DNA of 64,000 nucleotides from Costus lasius (lineage: Eukaryota > Streptophyta > Magnoliopsida > Zingiberales > Costaceae). Made by a program: the position numbers and the translations under genes. Positions 35,664-45,799 of the stretch are shown here, in pieces; position 1 is the stretch's first letter, and the number at the start of each line of letters is the position of its first letter. The DNA lies in the NCBI GenBank assembly GCA_027563935.2, contig CM050450.1:7609957-7673956 (forward strand). Reading direction: 5' to 3'. Under the pieces are notes generated by a model, which saw only the letters and a list, made by a program, of their open reading frames with translations, was not told the DNA's origin and made no database searches.

Positions 35664-37690
35664 TCATAGCTTTTAGTATTATTTTTTATTTATTTAAATG
35701 TTCATGTGGATGTGTTTTTTTTTTCTTTTTTTTGGAGTTCAACATGACATCGGTTAAATTCGAATCTTTGCTACGTAGATTCGTGATCGAAATGTCTGAG
35801 TGTTTTGTCAAAGAGTAAAGTTACTCTTGATTCAGCTAAGGGGTTCGTGCGCAATTTTGTTGCCTTAGGCGGCGAGACCTTTGAGCTGTTTCCCCGAACA
35901 CGTTGAGGGTGGAGGAGAGACTAAGCGTGAGCTTCGACGAGGATTATCATGAGTCATTTTCGGACAATCAAACGAGCAATGCGGCGGATGGCGGGGGCGA
36001 GCTTCTCCCTACCATTCTCCTTCATGTTATGCGACCAAGTATTTAGGGTTGTTAAAAGTGGCGCTACTTCAATCAAGATCTCAGCCAGCGACCTTTTGAG
36101 GGCGACACCAGAAGAAATGGCGTCGCTGCTTCGATCGAGATCTCAACCATCAACCACTCCTTCAGTGAGTAGCGGAAGAAGGAACAGAGGCGCGAACGAG
36201 TGTGGTGGAGATTCCAGCCAGATAGTGCTGGCGATTTGTTGAAGAGATGACGTGAGAAACTCCACAGGTAATTGAAGAAGGAGCGGAGCTCCAACGATCG
36301 GACCTAAGGCATGTAGCTCTAGTGGGGAGGATTAAGCATGCGCAAACAGGGATTTAAGGTTGGTAAACTACAGTAGGCAATGGAACAGTGTGCGGTATGA
36401 AACACAAAACTAGGGCAGATCTAGCATGCAGCTTATGGAGTATTTTCCTACTCGGTTTAGAATTACCTGCGGCCCCCTTTAGGGAAGGGGGCCAAGACCC
36501 CTTTCTCTGAATCCCCCTGCTCCCGCTGCTTTCGACTTTGGGCGACGAAGCTATGGAATGGGAACTTAAATGAACGTTACAATCATGCGCACGAGGGGGC
36601 TGTATACAATGCCCACAAGCCCTCTTTAAACTAAGAGTAATAGAGTCCTTAGGGGGCCTTGATCAGATCTTCAAACTCCCAGCCGAAGGCTTCAAGGTTC
36701 CACCACGCTTCCGCTGCGCGATGCCACGCCGCCCCACAAGCGAGCAATCGAGAAGCCTTACGTGAAGGAGGGGAAATGGGAATTCCTGGTGGAGGGTGGA
36801 GGAGTTTCGGATGAAGCTGGGGAAGATGAAGTTTCAGTACTCACTAACTCAGACCAAGCTACCACAATGCTAACACAAGCTGGAGTTTCTTTTTTTCATA
36901 AGAGATCAGATACCTTCTAAACCAATGTACAAAGACTTTTAACCTTCCCCTCCAACGTTCCACTCCTATTCTGCTGAAGTTGAATTCAAACCAAGGCTGA
37001 GATGGGCAGGCTGGCGCATTTACTGATTTCCCTCTTTGAGTTAGGCAATCAGCCCTGTTCTTGGGCTGCTTTGAGCTTGACTTTCCTGGAACATGTAAAG
37101 CTGGAACTTTCCCCATTTAGGCAAACAATTCAGCTTGCTTGCAGTCCTCTATAAGCAGATTCTTCCTTTGGTCTTTAGCTTTGTCGCATATGCAGATTTA
37201 AGGCTTGCTTCGGTCCTCCAATGTTGACTATTTTGACCTGCATGTTTGCTGTTGGTTTGTATTGAAGCTGGGCAGCAAAGATGTGGGTCTTGAGCTGGTC
37301 AATTGGGCCGGTTCTAGGGTCCCATGTGGGCTGCTTCAAGTGGGTTGGTGGAGGGGTGAGGTGCTTTGTACAAATACACACTCAAACCTAAACTATGCAA
37401 CCTACTACATCCACTACAAAAGTAGATAACAAAATGCCTAGGCTACCCTTCCTAAACTACCCCTAGGCACCTGAGGTGCTACAAAAGTGCTGTCCTGCCA
37501 CATACACAAGACAGGCTTACAAAACAATCATCATGGCTAACAGATCATTTAGAGGCCCCGTATCTATCGGGGAGCTTTCTGTTTCTCTTGAATCTTCTGG
37601 GTGGTGCTCCTGCATCAGTAATGGATGAGGAGCTGATTTGGGAGGAAATCTTTTAGCGTTGTTCGTCTGCAGCAAGGTAGACTGTAGCGG
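35664..37690. other. Unique-looking part of the 6.2-kb insertion
   Basis: Mixed composition with a GC-richer stretch near 36450-36840 (CCCCCTTTAGGGAAGGGGG forms a short palindrome). The best open frames are under 100 codons and show no domain. No gene is supported. Confidence 0.45.
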
Positions 37691-37696
37691 TCGACA

Positions 37697-38272
37697 GAGG
37701 AGATGGCATTGACAACTTCGAGACAGCGACAGCTTCTAGATTGAAGAAGGTCGAAGCAAAGGCAGCATCTATCAGTGGCTCTTCCATGGATGGCATAGAG
37801 GAGATGGCATTGAAAGCTACTGAGGAGCTAACTTGGAGGCAGACTTTCGGGCATTATTTATCTATAGCAGAATGAACTTAGCCGAGCCCCTGAAGGAGAT
37901 GGCATCGGCAGTTGTGATGAAGCTGTAGATGACGGAGGTTGAAGAGATTGGCGGATTGCAGCAGTTCCTTCATAAGTGGAGACAGGGAGATGGTGTTGAC
38001 AACTTTGAGACAGCGACAGCTTCTAGATTGAAGAAGGTCGAAGCAAAGGCAGCATCTATCAGTGGCTCTTCCATGGATGGCGAAGAGGAGATGGCATTGA
38101 AAGCTACTGAGGAGCTAACTTGGAGGCAGACTTTCGGGCGTTGTTTATCTATAGTAGAATGAACTTAGCCGAGATGGCATCGGCAGTTGTAATGAAGCTG
38201 TAGATGACGGTGGTTGAAGAGATTGGCGGATTGCAGCAGTTCCTTCATAAGTGGAGACAGGGAGATGGTGTA
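37697..38272. repeat. 287-bp tandem duplication
   Basis: Matching landmarks are spaced 287 bp: GACAACTT at 37711 and 37998, GAACTTAGCCGAG at 37874 and 38161. The second copy lacks about 11 bases after GCCGAG. The copies are otherwise nearly identical. One copy has an open frame of 77 codons (37929-38162) of unknown meaning. Confidence 0.85.
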
Positions 38273-38389
38273 ACAGAATTTTGGGAGGCACGGGCGATGA
38301 GAGCCAGAGGTAGATTGAGCAGCCACAGCTGGCTGAGCTAGGTTGAGGCAAGCCCTTCAATGCTTTAGAGGTTGGTAACATTGAAGTAA

Positions 38390-40080
38390 AATTCTTTTCC
38401 TTTCATTCTTCTTTCTTCTTTTTCTTCCCTTTTTACCAACAGGCAAAAAGGGGTGATCAATTATTCAATTAGCCTCTGGCATTTGGAGATAGTCTTTCTC
38501 CTGGCGATGGAAAATAGGTACTGAATTAATATTTCAAATTTTTTTGTTTTATCGTCTCCGTTTAATTTTTTTTTTGTTGTATTATTTGTCTCTTCAAATT
38601 TCAGGTTTCAATTTCTTTTCTCTGCCTCTTGTTTATAGATCCGACATGAATTCTCGATCCCTTTTCTCTTTTCTTCTTTCTCTCTTTTTTTATGCCGAGA
38701 GATTTTTCCAGCCGCTTCTTCTATTTTTGTCGAGAGATCTGCGGTGCCTTCTTTTCTTCTATAATTTTGTTGCCATGAGATTTTTTATAACACCCTCAAC
38801 TTGTTGCCGTGGGTTTCTTTCAGCCACCTTCTCTTCATTATTATTTTTTTAGCCGAGAATTGCAGCAACATCTTTTTTCTTACCGAGAGCATCTTCCAGC
38901 ACTCTTTTTTGTTTCCAGGCCTCTCCTTTCCCTTTTTTTTGTTAGTTCAAGAAATTTTCTTCTATTCAAATCTACCGAGACTTTTCCTTCTTTAATCAAC
39001 TACCCTCCTCTCATTGCTCTCTTTTCTTTCTCTCCTCTCCTTTCTTTTTAAACAGCTCTTCTTTTATGTGACATTTCTGTTCTTTCCCTTCTCCTTCCCT
39101 TTTTTTGTTATGAGACTCTTCCCAGCATCCTCTTCTTATTCATTTTCCGAGAGCATTGCAGCAGCATATTATTATTATTATTTATTTATTATTTTTTTTG
39201 ACAGAATCTTCCTCAAGCCAAGACCTCCCTTTTTATTCACTCGTCTTTTATCTCTTGGCATCACTCCTTTTTTTTTAGCATTTTAAGCTTCCACCTTTCT
39301 CCCCTTTTTTTTTTTTTATCAAATTACAAATTTTAAATACCAGGGGTGAACATGATGCAAGTAGCGCACCATGGTTACTACAAAATAAATTGACAACATC
39401 AAAATAAAATTCCTAATTACTCGGGGACATGATGCAAGAAGTGCATCATGGTTACTATAACATAAATTGACAGCATCAAAATAAAATTCCTAATTACTCG
39501 GGGACATGATGCAGGAAGTGCATCATGGTTCCTACAACAGTAAAGTAAAGTACTCCCTTTTCTTTTACCTTTCGTCCTTTAGAGTAGTATTGTAGCGTAG
39601 CAGCAGCCTATCGGCATCGCTCTATATCTCTTTTTTTGGTCGCCTCTTGCCCTTTTTATAAGCCTTCAGCCACACTTCCTTTGAATTATTTCCTTGTTGT
39701 CCGCTTTAATTGTCCCGCTCTCTCATTCATTTTTTTTTTGATTACTGAAAGCCCTTCTATTTTTCTTTCCAGCCATCCTTTAATTTCCTACCGTGTTGCA
39801 TACTTTTCCTTTCTTAATTTGTTAACAGCAATGAATGTTTGCCGATATTCCTTTCTTAATTTGTTAACAGCCATGAATGCTTGCCTTATGGCCTTTGATT
39901 TTATTTGATTTTTTTTGTGAGCCATCACTTCCTTTTGCTACCGATTATTCCTCTCTCTCTTTCCTTTGGCGTTTCATTTCTTTCCTTTAGGGTGTCTTGC
40001 CTTACAAAGCGCCATGCCATATTTTTTGCCTCCCCTTTTTGCTTCCTGCTGATGTGTAATTTTCTTTGTAGTCAAAATAA
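38390..40080. other. 1.7-kb pyrimidine-rich strand-biased tract
   Basis: The plus strand is strongly T/C-rich (TTCTTTCTTC, CCTTTTTTTT), which yields spurious hydrophobic Phe/Leu/Ser frames. Within 38690-39170 a degenerate motif CCGAGAG...TTCCAGC or GCAGC recurs about seven times. A 43-bp unit (TTCCTTTCTTAATTTG...) is duplicated near 39806 and 39849. No gene. Confidence 0.6.
39346..39545. repeat. 77-bp tandem repeat with a 9-bp hairpin in each unit
   Basis: CATGATGCA starts at 39351, 39428 and 39505. Units two and three pair CATGATGCA with TGCATCATG across five bases; unit one is imperfect. About 2.5 units are present. Confidence 0.85.
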
Positions 40081-40626
40081 ATTTTGACTTTTCAATGATT
40101 CAACACTTAGCTTCATTCTATCCAAAATTGGAAACCTGAAATGACATTACAAGGTTGTCTTGTGCTTATATATATATATTTTTTGATAGCCAATAGCGGG
40201 AGCTAAGAAGCTTTCCATGATTGAGGTGCTGAGATGAGCATTTGCTGCAGCAGTTAATTCATGCATACATCACTATCTTTGCCCAATGTTAATCTATAAG
40301 CTAGGCATTAATGCATACATCATTCTCTTCCTTGTGTGCCGTGCTAGACTGCATCAATCAACTGTGAAATTTCATGTATGCGGTTGCCTTATAGTTACAT
40401 CCTTTCCTGGTCAAATTAAAAAGTTACTTTAGCTGAGTCCTTTAAAACTAGCAATATTGCTCTTCTTTTTTTTTGCACACGTAATTAATTTAATTCAAAC
40501 ATAATGTTTCTATGTCACGTGATGTGGGCAATGGCAAGAATGATCATAACGTGTTTCCAAAAGTCAAAAATCAATTTTGACTAGGTTCCTCCGCATACAT
40601 GTTGGGTAAAAATGCATGGTTCAACA

Positions 40627-42952
40627 CTCCACCCAACACTGCTCATCTGAAGTAGATTGCACATCATGGTAACTTTCTGGTTCTCCATCTTTAGTAAGCA
40701 GTAGATAATTAGAACTAGGATACCGGGTGGATGGTTTGTGCACTCTAATAGATCTTCGAACTTGAGTCTCTGTGTGATCAAATAAGGGAGAATGCTCCCC
40801 CTGCTCAAAACCTACTATATCTGGCTGTGCACTGTCATGAACACTATCTGCCTCATTACTTGTAATTGTTGGCTCAACTGTATCATGTTCTGTCTCTTGT
40901 GTAGTTTCATCATCTTGTATGACTCTCCTTGGTAAGTTAGTTGTTTGTTCCAATTCATCATAGGCAACAGGAACTCGAGATGATTTTTCTGCTTTCTCAA
41001 AGTTAGCTATGGTCTCATGCTCATGAAAAATAATATCTCTGCTTCTAACAACCTTCTTCTTTTCTGGATCCCATAATCTGTAACCAAACTCCTCACCACC
41101 ATATCCAATGAAAATGCAAAGAGTGGCTTTGCTATCAAGCTTTGACCTCTGTTCCTTAGGTACATGAATGAAAGCCTTGCATCCAAATACTTTTATATGT
41201 GAGTATGAGGGTACCTTTTCTGTCCATACCTTTTCAGGTATATCAAAACCTAATGGAACTAATGGAGACCAGTTAATTAGGTAGCAAGTTGTTTTGAGTG
41301 CTTCACCCCAGAATGCCTTAGGCAGTTTTGCCATCATTAGCATACATCTGACTCTTTCCACAAGGGTGCGATTCATCCTTTCAGCTACACCGTTGTGCTG
41401 GGGTGTACCAGGTTCTGTTAACTCATGCCTTATCCCATGCTTAGCACAATATGCCTTAAATTCATGGGATGTGTATTCACCATCATTATCTGATCTGATA
41501 CACTTCAATGGTAATTGAGTTTCCCTCTCCACCATGGCATGAAATTTTTGAAAAACCTGTAGTACTTGGCTTTTGAATTGCAAACAAAATATCCAAGTCT
41601 TTCGTGAAGCATCATCAATAAAAGTAACAAAATATCTATTGCCACCTAGGGACTCTACTTCCATGGGACCACATACATCAGAATGTATCAATTCTAATCT
41701 AGTTTCTTTTCTTTTAGCAGGTATAGAAAAAGAAACTCTTTTATGCTTACCAAGTAAACAATAATCACATGAATTAATTGTCATACCTTTGCTTGTCATA
41801 TCCTTCCTTGTCAAAGACATTCACTGCAAGCAAGTTCATTCTCAAATCAGGAATGTGTCTCACATCCCTTACAGTCAATGTACACCCTGTGTTGGTTTGA
41901 ACAACAATATCACAAATGCCTATAATCTGTGATACACTTTGATTTCCCATCTTGGTGTCTCCAAAATCATCAGCTTTATAAGTGGTAAATAATTCTCTCT
42001 TTGAAACACAATGGTATGCTGCACCTGTGTTAACAATCCACTCTGCTGATGCGTCTCCTACATGGTTACAATTACCATGCCCACAGATTAATGACAATGT
42101 CTCTTCCTCAGATGTAACTGCAGTAATGTTGCTCTCCACAGAGTCTTTTTTATTCTTGTTGTCTTTTCTCTCTTGCTTCAAGATCCTGCAATATTTCTTG
42201 ATGTGACCAACTTTTCCACAATGAAAGCATTTCATTGGTTCCCTTGACTTAGACCGAATCTTGGATTTACTTCGGCCTCTAAAATCCTGACCTCTATTCT
42301 TGACTCTGCCTCTATTTTCTGTAACAAAGGCATGATTTGACCCTGATTCAATGCTGCCTCTCCTTGCTTCTTCATTAAGCAAACTATCTTTTACCATCTG
42401 TATTGTTACCTTGCCATCTGGTGCTGAATTAATCACTGTGACAACTAGAGTGTCCCAAGTGTCTGACAAAGATCCTAAAAGAAATAGAGCAGTAACTTCA
42501 TCACCATGGTTAATTTCCATAGTGGTCAGTTGATTCAACAAGTCTTGATAGTCACTCAAGTGTTTAGCAATAGACCTTCCATCCTTGTACTTTAGGTTTG
42601 AGAGTTTCCTAATTGCAAATGCTTTGTTCATAGCAGTTTTTCTTTCATAAAGTGCTGCCAACTTTTTCCATCCAACAGATGAACTTGTCTCTTGTGCTAC
42701 ATGATGAAAGACACTAAGATCAACCCATTTTCTAATTGTGCCTAAAGCCTTTCTATCCAATCTTCTTCACTCATCTTCTAACATGTCTTTTGGTTTAGCC
42801 GAGTCACCTAATACAGGATCAAATAGATCCTTACAGTATATGTGATCTTCCATCATTGGCTTCCAAATAGAATAGTTTGATCCTGTTAACTTCATCATAG
42901 ATCCCATGTCTCCTTCAATGAGTGAAAGAATACAACTTGCCTCTGATACCAC
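40627..42952 (-). pseudogene. Copia gag-protease-integrase part, broken
   Basis: Gag starts MVSEASCILSLIEGD at 42952 and has MMKLTGSNYSIWKPMMEDH. An in-frame TGA lies at 42767-42769. The same frame continues to a CX2CX4HX4C knuckle (CFHCGKVGHIKKYC). The protease box reads IVNTGAAYH, so the catalytic Asp of DTG is Asn. After NVFDKEGYD most of the GAG-pre-integrase region (HxxxxH part) is missing and the frame changes. Integrase resumes with CDYCLLGKHKRVSF and has all three acidic residues: IHSDVCGP, RSDNDGEY, QHNGVAERMNRT. The frame runs to the insertion border at 40627. Confidence 0.9.
42940..42951 (-). other. Primer binding site of the copia element, tRNA-Met type
   Basis: On the minus strand TGGTATCAGAGG follows the 5' LTR after two bases. 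It matches the 3' end of initiator tRNA-Met at 11 of 12 positions. Confidence 0.88.
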
Positions 42953-42953
42953 T

Positions 42954-43725
42954 TGTTGGGCTCAATTACCACTAATTGGGCTTTGATACTTTAGCACAAT
43001 AACACTTGTTGGGCTGATTTAATTTGAGCACAATAATAACATACAATATCTCTATTGCAATCAATTGATAACCTAATCAATAATATATTGCAATGATAAT
43101 TAACACAAGCAAATATCACCAATCGCTAAGACAATAATTTACGTGGAAAACCCTCCAACGTGAAGGGAAAAACCACAGGGCAATCAATCCAAAATATAAT
43201 CACTAGTAAGAGATAGAGTGTCACAAAGTATTCTCCACTTAAGCTTATTGCCCTAAGCTTAAGATACAATCCAATAGCAAAACACAACTTATTCCTCAAA
43301 GATGATAAACAAGAACCAAGTTGAAAATGAGATAACAAAGGCTTATCTCTTCTTCCTTGCTATTCCTTGGATTATAGGGCAGCTTTTCTTTCTTTGCAAC
43401 GGATTTCGGTAGCACTTGACAGCAGCTCACAACTTCCTCACACAAAATCGAAAGGAGCCACAAAAGACTCACAGCTCTCGCATATTTTTCAGCCGCCGCA
43501 CACCTCTAACCGAGAGAGAGTGAACCACAAAGGTCACCTGATCCTTACATCCAAGCCATTGAAAATGGGTTAGCTGGCAGCATCTCAATCGATAAAGCAA
43601 AACCAAAATAAGTAAAAGTGGTGAGCTGTGAGATTTAACATTAAAACCAAAACCAAAGCTGCGCGTATGGAAAGCTAGTAAAAATAATAATAAAGCAAAT
43701 GGGGTGGACTCCACCAAGCCTTACA
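42954..43725 (-). repeat. 5' LTR of the copia element
   Basis: On the plus strand it runs from TGTTGGGCTC to AAGCCTTACA, 772 bp like its partner. GAAAC follows at 43726-43730. Confidence 0.93.
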
Positions 43726-43730
43726 GAAAC

Positions 43731-44809
43731 AACTAAAACTTTATATTTAAACTTTTATGACTAAAGTTGAAACCAATTTCATTAAACTTCACATTTATAA
43801 ATATGCATTGCATTTTAAACCAGTTGTCGACACAATAGACATAGGCAGTTGACTTGTAGCTAGCGACTCAAGCAGCCACTATGGAAGATGTGTGAGCATG
43901 GTGTTAAACATACTTGTTCTTTGTGCTCTATCTTTTTCATGCATGTTGTGCACATCATTCTTGTAGCTATATCTCCTGATTCGATGGTAAAAAACTCACT
44001 CAATGCTTGAACTTGGTTTAGTTTCATATGTTGCTTTGACTCATTGTTGATATTGTCACTATCATCATCACTGTCATTAAGTTGAAAATCATTAACCTTT
44101 ACCTATATCTGCAACCCAGAAAGGGAGGGGATGCCAAAATTTGATGTCTTGCATGATATGGAGAATGTGTTCTAATCTGAATACATCAATTCGTATGATC
44201 TGATGAGCACACTCTATAATACTTAAAATTGTGATTCATCACTATTAAATATCGAAGAAATTTAAGATAGACGTATGAAAGATTAAACATTAGGAGTATA
44301 ATAGAATGATAATTATCTTTAATCTTCTATTATCTATTATTTTTCTCTACACCTCGTGTTCACTTACAAGGCTGCAATATAATTAACAAAGTAATTTAAT
44401 TAACCTAATTAATAGAAATGTAATAAAAAATAATTGGAATTAAAATTTTATATGTGAAAATATAAAGAAATATCATAGAATTTATAAGATGAAATGAGTG
44501 TAAATTTATAATTTTATTTTTTTATTATTAAAAAAGTGTAAAGTAATAATTTTATAACTCAAAGAAAATTATACCTCTAAATTTAAATTATTTAGACATT
44601 ATTCAAATTCAAAAAAAAAAAATAATTGTGTGTCCTATCTCGGCTAGCCCGGCTGCCATACTTGGCCCAGTCATGTGCTATGCCCGATCCGACCCAATTT
44701 GCTTGCCTTAATGGCTTAGCTCGGCCCGGTATCATGGGTCGGCCATGGCCTGTTGACTGGCGTGCTGTGATATGCGGGCTGGCCACCAGCCTATTTGCCA
44801 CCTCTACGG
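43731..44809. other. Intergenic between the copia element and the inverted-repeat element
   Basis: No gene seen. The stretch 44630-44809 is GC-richer (GCCCGG, GGCTGGCC) and ends TTTGCCACCTCTA, which resembles the terminus of a common plant hAT-type MITE, but no matching left end was found. Confidence 0.45.
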
Positions 44810-45208
44810 AAAAAATTTCGTAGCGGGGCACCTTTTCACAACTTTTATCTAAGGCATTTTCATATGATTCTGAATATAGTATAACGTTAACACAAATATC
44901 GTATAACACCTTAATATTTTCGTATAACACCTATTTATTATCATATAATACCTAAATATTTTCCTACTATCTATCAAATCTCAATATAACTTTATTTTAA
45001 TAACATATTTATACAATATTTAGGTGTTATAGAAGTTTTATACGAAAAAATTAAGGTGTTATACTGGCTGGTGTTATACAAAAATATATAAGTGTTATAG
45101 GATAATATTAGGTGTTATACGAAATTGATGCTCCAAGATTCGTGCTTCACAGATTAAGATACTCTACTGGAAAAAGTTATGGAAGGGTGCCCCGCTACAA
45201 AAACGCGA
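44810..45208. mobile_element. Inverted-repeat element flanked by a 12-bp direct repeat, possibly Mutator-like MITE
   Basis: CCACCTCTACGG is repeated at 44798-44809 and 45209-45220. Inside, GTAGCGGGGCACC near the left end is matched by GGTGCCCCGCTAC near the right end. Further inward, GTATAACACC and GGTGTTATAC motifs recur in opposite orientations. A 9-12 bp duplication is closest to Mutator-like elements. No coding sequence. Confidence 0.6.
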
Positions 45209-45220
45209 CCACCTCTACGG

Positions 45221-45799
45221 CCTCACTACAGTAAAAAAAATTGATAAAAAATAAACTTTTACTTAGATTCCGCGACCACCTAAGTTCACACACCACCTCT
45301 AACCGAACGCAAACAATCATAGACCATAACAAATCAAAAAGGTTTCATATTCGTTTCCGCATTGCTAATCTTGGCTAGAGCACGGCATCATGGCTGCTTG
45401 GCGCCAAGTGCAACTGATGAACTGCTCTACTAAATACACCAAATAAGCAAGCATATCCTTTACGTGGCCCTCTGATGCAGAATCCGACGAAAGCAGCAAG
45501 CAAGAACCCTCTTGTCGGTGACCCGCCGCCGGGACCCACTCACGAGAGACCAACACCTGTGTTCAGTTAGTTAATCCTCGACCTACCCAATTGCGTACCG
45601 ATCATCGGGCCCCACCCCAGTGCTGGGGTGCGGTGCAAACAATTCTTACCTGATATTATTCTGCAGCGGATAGGGAGACCGGCAGCACAACGGACAGTTA
45701 TAAAGCCGGCGTCCACTTGGCGTCGCCTTGGACGGTCGACGCCTCGGCTATTCATAAGCAGGCCATACCTCACTCAGGGAGGGGGGCAGTGAGCGAGGA
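45221..45799 (+). promoter_or_regulatory. Putative promoter and 5' leader of the phospholipase C gene
   Basis: TTATAAAG at 45698-45705 is a TATA-like box about 95 bp before the start codon. ACGTGGC at 45462-45468 is an ABRE/G-box-type core, which would fit ABA or stress response. GC content rises toward the gene. Motif matches only. Confidence 0.4.

Larger units (their letters stand above)
34427..40626. mobile_element. 6.2-kb non-coding insertion inside copia pol (TG...CA ends, CTCCA duplication)
   Basis: CTCCA is duplicated at 34422-34426 and 40627-40631, and removing the 6200 bp plus one duplicate rejoins the copia pol frame between integrase and RT. The insertion starts TGTGGGGTC and ends GGTTCAACA, the TG...CA form of LTR retrotransposons. 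I could not find a pair of long terminal repeats, a primer site or any gag/pol domain. It is mostly complex repeats: a 43-bp array, a 287-bp duplication, a pyrimidine-rich tract and 77-bp hairpin units, all listed separately. Frames of 60-102 codons inside are unrecognisable. It could be a large non-autonomous retrotransposon derivative with highly diverged LTRs or an unknown element. Confidence 0.7.
32073..43725 (-). mobile_element. Ty1/copia LTR retrotransposon, interrupted by a 6.2-kb insertion
   Basis: The two 772-bp LTRs are flanked by an identical GAAAC duplication (32068-32072 and 43726-43730). A tRNA-Met primer site adjoins the right LTR and a purine-rich tract adjoins the left one, so the element reads on the minus strand. 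The order gag, protease, integrase, RT, RNase H is that of Ty1/copia, and similarity is closest to Tork/TNT1-type elements (clade tentative). Without the insertion and its 5-bp duplication the element is about 5.45 kb. I count roughly 28 LTR differences by eye (about 3.6%), so it is several times older than the gypsy copy. Stops, frameshifts and a deletion make it non-autonomous. Confidence 0.93.

Noticed and set aside
38544..40087. Series of 60-102 codon frames rich in Phe, Leu and Ser
   Set aside because: Products of the pyrimidine-rich strand, not membrane proteins; no start context or conserved motif.
34427..40626. Reading the 6.2-kb insertion as a Helitron or DNA transposon
   Set aside because: It has a 5-bp duplication (Helitrons have none) and no terminal inverted repeats beyond TG/CA.
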